Assembly (NCBI GenBank): GCA_013399305.1
Contig: VXAI01000068.1
Coordinates: 3,026,500-3,090,499, forward strand
Source of the DNA: Rostratula benghalensis
Taxonomy: Eukaryota; Chordata; Aves; Charadriiformes; Rostratulidae
Direction of reading: 5' to 3'
Length of the DNA: 64,000 nt
Shown: positions 1 through 13,300 of the stretch, in pieces
Layout: every line of letters starts with the position of its first letter
Numbering within the stretch: position 1 is the stretch's first letter
Made by a program: the position numbers and the translations under genes
Notes under the pieces: generated by a model
What the model was told of the DNA's origin: nothing
The model's input: the letters and a program-made list of their open reading frames with translations, nothing else
Database searches by the model: none

Positions 1-3000
1 GAGATCAAATGCTCAAGTCACCATGTCTTGCAATTCAAGCAGATATTAGAGCTTGCTGGCAAATACAGGAAAAGGAAAAATGAGAGAAGTTGCTGCTGTT
101 TTGGCTGCACTTCCAAATGGGACTGATGTGGCAGCATTCCCAGATAAATTCAAGGGTTTTTTACAGCTGAGCAAGCTGATTGGGAGTTAATGCTGTATGA
201 TTGACTCATTGTGCTCATGAGCCCTCTAATGCATCATATTAACAGAGGGAAATACCCACAAAAGGACTAGAAGCAAGAGTAAGAAAGTTTGGTAATTGCA
301 CAAAACTTGCCATCCTCAAGGATGCCGGAGCTGATACTACAGAGGATGTTCCAGTGTTCCTGAATTACAGCAACAGTTAAAGCAGCCTAGACATTTCTGC
401 AGGCCTCACTAAACAAGAGTAAGGGGAAAACGGAGGCAGGCGTGAGCTGCTTCTGTGTGTGTCTCGTCCCCTACAGAGATTAGTAAGTCTTGAGCTGGGG
501 TATGAATTGGCAGCATGCTGGGCACTTTGCACTGTTCACCTATTTAGGCAGCTCTTGGAGAATGTGCCAGCAAAGTTTCTGTGCCTGATTTGGGTTCTCT
601 GAGTCACTTTCTGAAGGTGCCTTATTCTCTCTGAAAGAGAAAAGGTCTTAGGCTCTTAAATGGAGCCCCTCTTAAAAGAGACTTTCCGTATTTAAATGTC
701 TGAAGTGATTCCAGGGAGGCTGTGTGCACTCTGCTTTCACAGAGAACTGATTTTTTTTTCACATTATCAGATGTGCTTAGGGAGGGATTCTGCTTATGGC
801 ATGTGAAAAAGCCTAAGATAATGATTTGGGTCCAATTAGCAGCTGGGAAGAGCTGCATCCTAAGAGTTTAAAGTGAGGAGGAGGTATTGACCTGTGGAAC
901 TACTTGATTCCTTGCATTGACCAGAGAATGGGAGCCTACACGCCTTGCTTATATCAAGAAGCAAACTTTCAACCCAAAGTTGAACTCAAGCTTTCCTCTG
1001 TGGGGAATTAGTAAAAAGCAGCTATTGTAGCTACCATTTGTATTTTAGAGAGTGAAGCTGCATCTCAGTGCACCCCCAGGTGAGCACTAAATAATTACAT
1101 TGCTTATACTTCCATAATAACAGGAGTTCCTGCAGCTGGGGTAGCACTGGGTGATACTTGGGGAGCTGCTTGGTCTCAGGATCTCAGTTTCACCATCTGT
1201 AAACTGGAGACAACAATATGTATCTCATGTTACAGCCAGGAAGAAAACAGCAAATGCTCTAGATTACTTAGGTCTTTGGTTTGTACAACATGTGTGTTAC
1301 TGCAACTATAGAATTGAAAGCAACTGTTACAAGTCATTAAGTAGTAGAAGATAGAAGGGGTTCCTTGTCAATAATATCTAGATGGGCTGGATCAAATCCA
1401 GGAATTAGCTGATTATGGATTTCTGTGTACTGTCTGTATAATTCAGTTACTATCTGTCAAGCACAGGAACCTCACCTCCTCTTTGCTATTTTCCTTGCCA
1501 GGTTTAAGACAGCAGAAGCTTATGAGGTGAGGAAGGAATCGGTTATATTTCCTTTCCTAGCCCTGATGAAACTAAGATGCTAAGGGAGATACTACTATAT
1601 TACAGTTTGTAGATAAGGAGTAAGTCTGCAGACTCCTTCACCTGGCTTGCGTGGTTTTAGATCAATGCTTTTCTTTTGTGTAAGGAATTAGTATATAAAA
1701 TCATTGCATGTGTTTGAGGAAGTGATTTATTAATGTAAACATTAGGTGATGCCAGCCTAGAACCTGAAGTCGGGATCAGCTGTCCTTTCACCCACTCTGC
1801 CACAGAAACTGAAAATAGCATTTACTACATTTATCTTTTGGTATTAGATCTTCAAAACTCAGATCATGTTAGCACAGGGTGTATATAGAAGATCTAGCTG
1901 TAGTTTTTAAAAGGACAGTGTTAGAAAGCAAACCACCAAGCAGACTTTTGTGTCCACGTAGGACTCAGCAGCTCTATTTTGAAAGCAGAGGGAACTGCCT
2001 GCCCACAGAAAAGGAGCACATCCCGAGCACTGCACTCGAATTGCTGAGGACCAGGCCAGAAGTCTCATGGTGGTGTGAAGCCATACAGAGGTACTCGCTG
2101 GGGTCGGAGGGCAGTCCAGTCACGGCAGCCCCGAGGTGGCCCAGCTGGAGCTTTGGGTGCCCCTGAGCTTGTCTGCCTCGTGCGTGCTTGCTCGGAGCTG
2201 CCCTGGACCTCTGCCTCCGGAGCTGGTGCTGCCGGGCAAGGTCACATCTGTCTGCCACCTCCTCCTGCGGGAGGTCACTGGGAGCACCCTGCACGAGGCC
2301 TCGCTGGGCATGGAGTGCACTACTGAAATAGCCACTCTCTGCACCAGGGCCCCACCACGTGGGGTGCGTACAGAGGGCTTTCAGCTCCACGTGTTTCCAT
2401 TTGTCAGAATTGACTGAATAGAATTTACCCCCTGACAGGCTTGGGGCTGCGAGGCTTCCTTCCTGTTTAATCAAAGGGTTTTGATTCTGAAATGAATGAT
2501 GCAATACTTGTTCTGTCAAAGCAAAGGCTGTCTGAGTAATTACCCAAGTTGATGTAAGATCTATTGTCAGGGGAATTTTATAGGAGTATTTGACAACATA
2601 AGTGACAAAAACCACAGGAGCATGATCTGATAAGAAAACAGATTTTACCACACCACCCATGGGAGTAATACAGAATTAAAAATATTTTTTCAAGCTTCAA
2701 GTCTGATTCAAATCATGTGGGGAAATGTGAAATTAGAAATTGGCTAGAATGTCTCCAAACATCAACGAGTTCCACATCTCTGCATGCTTTTTTTTTCCCC
2801 TCCATAGGGCAGGTTCACATTCTGAGATCTGCTACTGAGCCTTATATGCCTAATCAGGTCTTATTGTTTCTAGTGTCTTGCCATCAAAGTTGCTTCGAGA
2901 AAGTAAAGTGGAGAGACAGCAAAACAAGCAATTTGAAGACTGCTAGGCAGTCTCCTGGGACCAAAGTCTCACTTGACGTGTATCACTTAAAAGAAATGTT

Positions 3001-6000
3001 GTGTAGTGTGGAAGAACATTCTTACAGTTAGCCTGAGGAACTAGCTTGGCAACAATAAAAAGCTGCAGTTACACAGAGACTCATTTCCCTCCCTCTGCCT
3101 TCTTGGTGAAACAACTGAGGCTTCTTACACTGCTGAGAGTTTTAGGAAAAAGTCGTGCAATGGAGTGTGGCTCAGCAAGGGGGATGATAACATTCTCCAT
3201 AACTTTTTTAAGTTTTTAAAAGGCTTTGGCAAGGGAAAATGACATTTGGAAGGCAGAGTCCGCCCGCCGGAGAAAATAACTTTTTTAATGATATGCAAGG
3301 GATATTTTTAGGAAAAACATATCCTAAAAAAACTGGAAGTTGGTATCTGCTGATACAGTTCTGCTTCTGGCACTAATGGACTCAGTAGTGTTAGTTCCAT
3401 GCCACCAAGTCCTATCCTGACCAGCCCTCCAGCTGGTGTAAAAGTTCTCTCTATTTTATGTTTGGTTAGTGTATTTATGGGGATGGGTAGGTGGCGACAT
3501 TTTAACTCAAATATCTTTGAGCACAGCGTTTTAAAAGAGTATTTGGATACTGGTGAGGGACAGAAAGTCTTTGGCATAGTAGAGCAGGCTGCGTGGCATT
3601 TAAAACACATGGTGTGCAAGGCTAGCAGGAGAATAGTTTGGATGTGAATCTGAGAGAAGAGGCGGAGGAAGTGAAAAGCTGTAGCTACGGGAGGAAAATT
3701 AGGGACTTGCAGCATCACTGGCAGGTAAGTGCAGTTCTGGTGCCTACGGCATAGTGTCATGTAACACTAAATCCCCAAATCACTCACAGCAGGGAGGGAG
3801 GTGTGCCTGTGAGGTTCCCCGAGTGCCAGCTGCAGATGTGTGGGTTTGTCTGATTGAAGGCAACGCGCTGAGCTGTCCTGTGGGCGCAGCTGGAGTGTTG
3901 TGCTCACTGGATATAACCCCTCTGGCACTGCAAGGAGGGGAGAACTTTGCCCTTTTTTGAGTGGAAAAACTTGACCACTGGAGCAGAAACACTGTGTCCC
4001 ACCATCTCAGCAAGTAATTTCAACGAGAAATCCTTGTCTTTTCACCATGTAGGAGTTGCGTAACCACTGTGTAATCACAGTGGCCCAGATGTCAGGAAAA
4101 AAGTCCTGCAGCTCATTTGCCAGAGTCCCTGGAGAAATGGTCCAAAACTGCTTGTGTACGAGTGCCCAGAGCAAGGCAGAGCTGTACAGAGCTAATTTAC
4201 AGTGAGCCTGCTTGGGCACGGTGTTAGCACAGCTCCTTACGGCCTGCTTACTCCAGGCCATTTCTCAGCAGGGCTGAGGAGCTGAAGTAAGTGGGGTGGT
4301 GTTAAGGCCCCACCGCCTTTGGTGCCAGCCCACCCAAATTGCTCACCAGTATCTTGGCCAGCCCGCTGTGCTGTGCCTGGCAGGTACACCCTGAGCACTG
4401 TCAGATCTTTTTGCCTAAGTAACTGAAGACTTCATAAGGATAGCCACTGTGGCTCTCAGGTGGATTTAGGTAGACCCTTTAGTCTAATAAGAACCAAAAG
4501 TACATACTGAATAAAAGTATCGTTTGCTAGTGATTTCCCTGAGTGGAAAATGTTCCGAGCTGTTTTTCAAAGGTTTGACAGATGGAGCTGCTGTGATTTG
4601 CAGCGTGGCCCAAAGTGCACTAATGTTTCTGCCATTTGTAACCAGACACTCTTCAGTTCTCCATCTTTGGAAATAAAGCGTTAGGTTTCATTTCTCTCTG
4701 TGTGGAATTGGAATATTATAATAATACTGCAGGCCAAAATGGAATTCAGGGCACATTAACAGCAGCAAATGATAAATATTAGTAAGCTTGTGAGATAGTG
4801 TAATTGTTGTAATGGTAGAAATTTATTATTAGTAATAAAAGGAAAAGCTAAAAAATAAATTGGATACAATAAACATCGGATTGACTCAATCAAGATAAGA
4901 GCAGTAGGGCAGAGAGGTATTCAGTGAGCTGTTTGTTTTCTGAAGCTGGAAAATATTTTGACTCCGAGAGGAGCATCTGATTAGCAGAGTTAAATGAGAT
5001 GAATAATGCTGTAATATTTTTGTGAATTGTTTTTCCAGCTGAAACTTGCCTTCCCCATCTGTAACAGTGATTGTTTTGCATAAAACACTCAAATATCATG
5101 CAGGGAAGGGTAGGAAATGACCAGTCTTTTAGTATGAGAGTTCTGTTCTGAGCAAGTTACACAGCTGATGGTAGCAGGAACTGTGCTAGTGTACTGCAAA
5201 TATATTAGCAAACTATTTCTTTTTTTAAGAGGATGTTTTTTCTTTTCACATGTATGCAGACAATTATGTCCTAATCAACATGCTCTTGGAAAAAAATACA
5301 AATTTTATGTCAAATATTGGCAAAAATCATACTGAAACAATTTGCAGGTGTTTCTAGTTTGCTCCACAAGCTGTTGTCATCTCTCAAAAGCAGTTCACCT
5401 TTTATTTAAATGAGAAGTACTGGATTTTGTGCAATATGACACACAGATTGTCTAAATCCTTAATAAAATATTGGTCAAGTATTTTTTGTGAACTCAACAC
5501 TACATAGCAAGTCCCAAAGTGAAAGATTTTATTTCTTACTGCATTTTTAGTCCCCAGTACATGAATTCCAGGCCTTGTGCAGCATCCATGTTATTTTAAT
5601 GGAATATTTGTATTTGGTAGGAGAAAGTCACACAAGGGACGTTCGGGAAGTTTGTCAGAGGTAGATATGTAATTTAAATGTCTATTTATCTGTTGCAAAG
5701 GCTGAGAAAAGTGATACAAGTTTTCACAGCACGTGTCAGAGTCCTCCCAGCCTGAACTGCCCATCAGCCCATCAGTGAATGAGATGATTCCTGACAGCTC
5801 TGCTCCCACGAGTGCAGCTTTCTCTGGATTACTCCATTCTTTGCCTGATCATTAATAGAGGTCACTAAAATCCCTGCGTACTACAAAAAGCTGTAGCCTT
5901 AAGGACTTCCCTTAACTACTCTAGTGGTATTCTCTGTATGTGAAGCCCTAAGTGATTATTTGAAGAATTATCTAAATAATTGCCAGTCAGACATTTAAAG

Positions 6001-7071
6001 TGATTTTTCTGACATCCTGTTACATATGCATATATCCTATAGGTTATTGAAGGCTCTGTAAAGCCTACTGTAAGAAAAGACCTCAGATGGATTTGGGTGG
6101 ATGAAGTGTAAAGCAGAAGTGTGTGGGAATGAAGAAAAAAAATATGAATAAATTATTTTTGGGAGCATTATAAAATTAAAATGTTAATCATGCAGTAATA
6201 ATCTATGGTATTTCTTGTAACAAGAGTAACTAAACTTCACGAAGACACTGTATCAACAGAAAAGTTACCAGACTGGGAAACCTGTTGGTAACACATGTAC
6301 TAAGATGTAAAAGAAATTTGAAATTTAAGAGCTTTTCAGGCAATGTTTGACAGTGAGGAATAGAAGTAGCTGAGCAGCCAGCACAGACTTCTTGATCACT
6401 GTTGCAAGAATTATTTTGCCCTGCATAGCCTAACTGGAGAGTCTGGTTTGTGGCCCCTAATGGCTAAAAATATAGGCCTTTTTTTCAAGCTTCATTTCCT
6501 GGTGGTTGTGCCCAAATTCGTATTTAGACACTTCAGCTGCCCAGTTTTCAAAGGTGCTGGAAATCTGCAGCTTGTGGTGATGTCTCTGACAGATTCACGG
6601 ACTTGAATCCTGTTAAAATCGTGGTGTTTATACAGGTTCTTGAAAATTTGTTTAGATATTCTCCCTCTATCTGTCAGAATTTTGATCTGTAGCATCCTAC
6701 TTCTTGGGCAATGTCATGGAACATCAGCAGACATTTTCCCCTGAGTTAAAAAAGGAAGGCCAAGTACTGTGTATTTTTAAATCTAGTCCTACAATGTACC
6801 ATGAAGATGATATCATAATGAAACTCTTTGGTTTTTTAGACCCATTTCTTTATTGCATTTTCCACAACATTAGAGTATGAGCTCCTGGAAAATGCTAAAA
6901 CCTTCATCTGTATCATTCTACGGAATATTTTTATTACTATTGTTGGAACACCCTCCTTTCTTACCATGTTTCTGAGAACTGCTCTAATAAGCCAGGGTAC
7001 TAGAGTTCGACATTTATAATACAGCATTTCTATAAATAACATCAATTATAAAATCATGGAGTCTGTATCTT
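1..7071 (+). other. NCKAP5: NCKAP5 intronic sequence, first part
   Basis: No exon could be supported here. The DNA is mostly AT-rich, with many short unrelated open frames on both strands and no recognisable splice-flanked coding block. It is called NCKAP5 intron because the terminal NCKAP5 exon lies downstream on the plus strand and the human gene is very large. A GC-rich patch at about 2040-2400 and a weak endonuclease-like motif near 2610-2650 (minus strand) are listed as findings. A small NCKAP5 exon could have been missed by eye. Confidence 0.6.
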
Positions 7072-7214
7072 AGAATCATAGAATGGTTTGGGTTGGAAGG
7101 GACCTTAAAGATCACCGAGTTCCAACCACCCCACTTCTGTGGGCAGGGACACCTCCCACTGGACCAAGTTGCTCAAAGACCCATCCAGCCCGGTCTTGAA
7201 GACCTCCAGGAAAG
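7072..7214 (-). mobile_element. CR1 non-LTR retrotransposon, 5'-truncated 3' end
   Basis: The plus strand reads an ATCATAGAAT tail unit followed by GGTTTGGGTTGGAAGGGACC and the CR1 3' UTR body, which is the reverse complement of the classic avian CR1 3' end. The element is therefore on the minus strand. Its 3' tail lies at the low coordinate and its 5' truncation is near 7214. Only about 140 bp remain and no coding part is kept. The tail differs from the CR1 copies at 9555, 35961 and 50552, so it belongs to a different subfamily. The 5' boundary is approximate. Confidence 0.9.
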
Positions 7215-9554
7215 TCTTATGATGTCATTAGTAGTACAGTGATGAAAAGAGAGGCAGTGGAGCGTGCCAAAGAACAGTCACCATCTAAAAGAGCTGTAGC
7301 CTTCCTGGTTAACTGCTAAAGTCTTTGGAGGTTCTCTTTGATCACGGTGGTTTCATCACTTGTAGTGGTGATACCAGAACATGAAGTGTCTGGCTATGTA
7401 GGAAATTTGGGTATGAAGACATTTGTCTTCTTGTCTCATTCTACTAGGCAAATACTGTTGGGTTTTTTCGTCATATTACATAAAACCTACCTGGTTGTTC
7501 AATCAGAATGTTTTCTAAGTGGGAAGGGGCCTAATTTGATGGCACTCACTAGTGTCATGTGCACTCACAGCAGTGTCTCTCTGTCTCTATGAAAGAGTTT
7601 GGGAACCCACATATTCTCTACCACAGAGACAAAATTTGATACCAAGTAGGGAACACACAGGACTTCGGATTTCTTGTGTCTCCTGCCATTCCTGCAGGAG
7701 ACAGAGCTTCTTTTGCCTCCATGTCCTGTTCCTCTGGCGTGTTGTAAGGCATGGAGACGATGTCAAAGGACAGAAGAATGCAGATTTATGAATGCATAAG
7801 CAATAGGTAGAGATAATTACAATTCATACTTGCTCAGGGGCAGAAACTATTCAGTGCCCATAGGCCCTAGGACAAAGGTCCTGAACAGAAACATCTCCAT
7901 AGGCTCCATGGGCTCTGGATAGCAGAAAAACCCTGAGCTTTTACACGGGGCTGTCCAATAGAGATAAAATCACAGACAATTCCAATTGATATATCAGAGT
8001 CTGGCTTGCTGTTGCTGGTGGCATTAGCATTTGCTAACCTGGGCTAAGCCAATTTTGTGAGACAGTTGGGAATTTAACAAACCTATTTCAGATTGTATTT
8101 TGGAAGAATCTCAAGCATGGGGAAAACTGGTCATGTTCTGTTCATTGCAGCAGATGGTGTCCCATTTGGTGTTTGTTAGCTTTGTTTGCAGCTCAATATT
8201 TTGTTTCTAGGGGAACTCAGCAAGTTAAATAATTTATCTCTCTAATGCATCAAGAGTCTGATCCAAAGTCTACTGAAGTCAGTGCAAAACATTTGATTAA
8301 CTACCACATACACTGGATAAAATGCCAGGTCCTGTATGTTGAAGAGCATTTCAGATGCTCCCTAGTGAGGAGATACAGGTCTCTGTCTTTCCACAGAGAA
8401 TTTTCTGCCTGCAAAGAAAAAAAAAATACATATATATATAAGACTTATAGATATTCTAACAGTGACAAGAAGCTTAGAAGTTAAGAGTGCAGGACTGTGG
8501 AGATCAGGATGATGTTCTGGCTGACTGTCCAAATTGCTAAACCTCTCTTGCTATTTAGTTGTCCATTTTTAAATAAAGAATATAGATAATACCTTCCAGC
8601 TGCATTCAGAGTTTAATCCAGTGCTGTTAGCAGGCTGCTTTGAGGGCTTTGAAGGCCCCATAGCAGTGCTAAGCAAATAATCATTATCACTTAATATTCA
8701 TATCAAGCATTCTTACACAAGATGAGAACTTGCATTACAAGGACTAACTGCAAACACATCGCCCCTCTGCTAAGGAATTTTTGGAATCTCAGAAGCAAAT
8801 TCACACCCTCATCCTGCAAAGGGTTTTGAATGAGCAGAACTGTACTCCCTTCAGCAGCCTTGCTCTCCAGACAGGACTCCTAATAACCTCAGCACACGGA
8901 GGAAATTTTTATTCCATTCTTACAAGTGTTTGAATCCTGAGTAATCTCAATTATTGAAGAAATCAACACTTCGAGGATTCTTTTTTTGTTTGTTTTTTTG
9001 TATTCCAGTAAATATCAAATGCCTGTTCGTTTTCAGCAACACTTTTCAAATTACTCATTTGCTAACAGGGCGTGGGAACTGCTTTGTTCTGTATTTTTAT
9101 CCAAGTTTCCTGTTTGCATCATCTCTGGTCATTCAGAAAATGAGTCCATGTTAGCTCTACAGTGTGTCTGCATGAATTCCAGTTGTATTTTAGTCCTCCT
9201 AGTGGCCTATTATATTAACAATATTAACAATATTATAATCTGTATTTTAGGCCTAGGAACGTGTTCTGTATTGCCAGTATCTCACAAGTTTGCAGCATTA
9301 ATACTGCAGTAACACTTTGTTTTGTTTGTGTACTGCTAGGGTCAACAAATCTTCCAAAACATTTGTCCAACCTACACATTAATGTGAGTAGCTATCACTT
9401 CACGCACACTTTTCTTTATTTATACACAAGTTGTAGCAAAATCAATACAAAAAATATTACATTACTCTGTCACTGCAGGTAGCCTTCTGCAGGAAGAGGA
9501 GCCTGTCCTGGTTCCTCACACTGAATTCCTTCTTTCATCATGCCCAACATGATC
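7215..9554 (+). other. NCKAP5: NCKAP5 intronic sequence
   Basis: This is AT-rich intron between two CR1 insertions. I see no exon, RNA gene or recognisable repeat apart from short A/T runs and a TA microsatellite-like stretch near 8430-8440. Confidence 0.55.
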
Positions 9555-9984
9555 AGAGCCACAGAGATCTCCCATAGGAGGAAAGGCTGAGGGAGCTGGG
9601 TCTCTTTAGCTTGGAGAAGAGGAGACTGAGGGGTGACCTCATGAATGTTTATAAATATGTAAAGGGTGAGTGTCAGGAGGATGGAGCCAGGCTCTTCTCA
9701 GTGACAGCCAATGATAGAACAAGGGGCAATGGGTGCAAGCTGGAACACAGGAGGTTCCATTTAAATATGAGGAAAAACTTCTTCACGGTGAGGGTGAGGG
9801 AGCACTGGAAGGGTCTGCCCAGAGAGGTTGTGGAGTCTCCTTCTCTGGAGACATTCAAAACCTGCCTGGACGTGTTCCTGTGTGACCTGATCTAGTTGTT
9901 CCTGCTCTGGTAGGGGGATTGGACTCGATGATCTTTCAAGGTCCCTTCCAATCCCTGATAGTCTGTGATTCTGTGATTGTGTGA
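9555..9984 (+). mobile_element. CR1 non-LTR retrotransposon 3' end with ORF2 C-terminus
   Basis: The plus strand encodes the familiar CR1 reverse-transcriptase C-terminal region at 9611-9895, with [38 protein letters not shown] and [18 protein letters not shown] in order. After a stop codon comes the 3' UTR, ending with GGTCCCTTCCAATCCCTGAT and a short repeat of the TCTGTGAT type. Compared with the copies at 35961 and 50552, the 5' part has lost roughly 20 bases between GAGCCACA and ATCTCCC, so it carries an internal deletion. It is 5'-truncated and cannot move on its own. Confidence 0.95.
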
Positions 9985-10098
9985 TCATTCACAGCCAAAC
10001 AGGGGAGCAAGACCTCACAGGACTGGGGTTCCCAATATATATTTTCACTCTGCTTCCTTTCTCTGAAAAAGCCTCCAGAGCCTTGTCAGAATAACACC

Positions 10099-10362
10099 TC
10101 ACGTTCTAAGAGGAGACTTTGATAGCCCATCAGAAGCGTTTACCAGCCTTTTAGATACGGATATCTGCTTAACCTGAACCTTGCTGGTATCCAGGGAATG
10201 CAAAGGTGGAGATGCAAAGGTCTGTGCAGCACACTTGTCTTTTCCCTTCTGTTTCAAAGCTGTGCCACTCACAGAGAGTTTGTCGCCACTGTTGCTTCCT
10301 TCCAGATCCAAGTAAGAGACACTTTGTATGCCTGGCTGATCCCCAAAGTAGGATAGAGGTTC
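10099..10362 (-). other. Exon-like open frame antisense to NCKAP5 (unassigned)
   Basis: On the minus strand a stop-free frame of 87 codons runs from 10362 down to a TGA at 10099-10101. Its composition is unlike chance ORFs nearby: it is rich in Ser, Lys, Gly, Asp and Leu, has one Cys and no Trp, and resembles a disordered protein segment (for example GDKLSVSGTALKQKGKDK). A GTGAGG sequence that could be a splice donor falls right at the end of the frame (intron start at 10102). Possible acceptors are a CAG at about 10340 or an AAG at about 10362. A stronger pyrimidine-tract acceptor ending near 10387 leads into a different frame. I do not recognise the protein. It may be an exon of an unannotated minus-strand gene, a decayed retrocopy, a conserved noncoding block or chance. 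Confidence 0.3.
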
Positions 10363-13300
10363 TTATGACCAGAAACAGATGTACCTAAAAGATGAAGCAA
10401 ACGAATCTAGACCCCTCCCCTCGGATCACAGCCAAATGTATTAATCAAAATGTGTGTCAGTGCTTTCATTTTGTCAGGAGGCAAGTTGTCTCCTGGCTGT
10501 AAGAACTTCCATCTGCAGCTCCAGCAGTGGTCATCTTGGTGCCCAGCATTACTCTGCCTATTTCACAGTGTTTCTTTTTTTTATCATCTCTTAGAGCTGG
10601 GCAAAGGAATGTAGTCAATAATTTGCACTTATGATTTCCCTATTCCCTGCATCGAGCCCTGTCTCCCTCGTTTCCTTTTGCATTAATCCACATGGTTACT
10701 CAGTCTCAACCCAGAACTGTATCCTTGAGCTGTCTGGTAAACATGAGATTAGTTACAACCTGGATTTTTTTTCCATCAAGATATGTTTTAATCCTCTGGT
10801 TAAATTATTAAATCTAATCTTAGCTTGTTTCTGGTTTTGGTGGTGTCACTGTGAGCGCAGGCATAGTGCTTTCTCCTGGTAGTTGTGGTGGCCACCCCAA
10901 ATGCCAGGAATTCTCTCAGGTAGAAGGCATACTGCAGTATTTGAACACACACCAGGTACTCCATAACCTGTAAATTAAATGAGGCAGCCTGTTTCTTGAC
11001 CCTGGTCGCTGCTGAGACAAGTGAGGAGGCTGAGGGAGAATGCACAATTTTTATATAGTTAACGTAAGTCTCATTTCTGATGGATGCAGGCAAGGATGGC
11101 TTACATATTTTGCATATGCAAAGTAGTCATTTTGAGAGTGTGAATGGCTGATCCCAGCGGTGGTGGTGGTCAAAGAAAACTGCAGCAATTGTGGAGGTGA
11201 AACCAGGAAGGACAATGAGATCTGGCTCTGGTGCTTTTTGGAGGAGCATGTCCGTGGGATACAGAGAGCACAGGAATCGCAGCAGTGGAGTAATATGTCA
11301 AAGGTGAAGCAGAAAATCTCTGTAGTGAAAATGATGGGTAACATTGAGATGAGGCCTTGCAAGCGGACACAGCCAAGAACGCTGCTTGGGTGGTCTCTGA
11401 GGTGCCTTACCTCAGATCACGTCACCATGCTTCCCAGTTCCACCATTTTGGCACACTTCTTCATCCTTCCTTGTATAAATGGTGGGGAAGTAGTTCTTGC
11501 TCTCCTCACGTGTTATGCCACATCCTACTGCATGCTGTGGTCTTTGCTCCTTGTTGTCCCTGTTTGTTCCCTTGTTCAGCAGGTGTTTCTGTGGTTCTTG
11601 GTCAGTTTTTATCAGGAGGTGCCCATGTCATGCCATCTTACAGTGGATTTCCGTGAGAATAAGCACAGGCTTGGGTGATGGACTGGCTTCCTGAGGCAGC
11701 AGCACATCACACTGGGCACATTCCTGTGGCCACGTGCAGGAGAAGATTGCTAACGCTCCTCTCCTCTCCACCACCTTGAGTGGGGAAGCCACACAGGCAG
11801 ACACCTGCGGCTCCCCAGGCTCTCACAGGGAATCTGGGAGACTCTGCCAATGCACCCCAGTTAACAAACACATCCTCAAGCACATCTGAAACCCAGACAT
11901 TAATTTCTCAGCTTTTAAATTACATTTTTTACTTGATTATATTCCAATATTTTTTTTAATTCTAGATTAATTTGGGGTTGGCTATTTAATACATTGTTTG
12001 GTTAACTAATTCATGTAGCTGTTTATAATTACTGCCTTACTATAAAATCATCTTAATAGAAGGTTGGTTGGTTGGAGTTTTTTTTTGTTTTCTTTCCAGT
12101 AGAATAACAAGTTATTTTATTATTCAAACAAGGCTTACTTCCTGCTGTTTTCAATGAGATTTTTAATAAATATGTAAATTTAAAAATTAATTTACTGCAT
12201 ACGTTTGGCAGCATGATTCTTGAACTGACAAAAGTTTGATGGATTGTAAAATTATCAGCCATAAAAATCATCAGTCATAGTAAACAGAATTTATCAACCT
12301 CTGGTAATTTTACAGCTTTTTCTTCATCTTATCTTCTGTTAGGAACTCACTTAAAATTGATTATAATATAGTATGTTTCTAGAACCGTAATTCATTCATA
12401 GATTAATTAGATTTTCAGTTAATATCCCATCATGGTATAGGACATGAGCCAACAGTGTTTTCCAGTTGTTACAGAACTGCAGTAGAGAAACCTTGATTAC
12501 TGTTCCCATGTGGTTTAACCGCCAAGACTAATCACTAATCAAATTCAAATGACATAAAATGGAACATCCTTCATGGCATTTATTTTCTAGCTGACTTATA
12601 CTATGGGCTCTTTATTGATACAACTTGCTGTACTGAAATGAACTAAAAATTGCAAGAGAGGATTTATCCTTCTACTTTAATTTGGTTCTGCAGCCTATAG
12701 CTGAAACTCTTACTCAGATTTTTGTGCGTGTTGTGCTTCTGTCCCTCAAAATATTCTGCCCTGCAGCAAAGATAAATTGTTTGCATAAATTTAGAAAGTG
12801 TATGTAAATAACTGTACTGTTATGTTGGACTTGGTGGCAGATTAACTTAAACATAGGTTTCCATTCTGCAATTCATGCTTTGCTTGAATCAGTACTGAAA
12901 ATTGTGCAGATCATAAAGTCAGCTGTAGAGGTGTCAAGTGCAGTCACGCAACCAGCATCTTTATTTGCATCTCTCCTGTCCCAGTTTTCTCTGATTACAA
13001 AGGAACTTTTGCTGCACAGGGTCACAAAACACTATTGCACATAGTTCAGGCTGCATCAAGTTTACTGGGAAGGCGACCTGGGCTACAGCCTCTTCCTCTG
13101 CAGGCTCTGGAAGCACTTACCAGGGCAGCATGCGGTGTGATTGCCCAGCCACATCCCCCAAGCCTCACCTGGGGAAGGTGGTGTCCACTTCCTTTAGAGG
13201 AGGGCATACCTGGTGGGTTTCTTTGGTGCCTTCCAGGGGCCAGGTGTCACAGAAGGGGAAAAACAGGGAAATGGGTTTTGGTTAGCTTCATTAGAGATTA

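Noticed and set aside
3308..3760. 150-codon minus-strand frame in the NCKAP5 intron
   Set aside because: Its Cys-rich, mixed composition looks random and no homology was recognised.
10206..10388. Plus-strand 60-codon frame opposite the exon-like minus-strand frame
   Set aside because: It is Cys-rich with no domain and is better explained as the shadow of the minus-strand frame.
11160..11678. 172-codon plus-strand frame in the NCKAP5 intron
   Set aside because: No domain is recognisable, several overlapping frames on both strands are equally open, and no splice-bounded structure fits NCKAP5.
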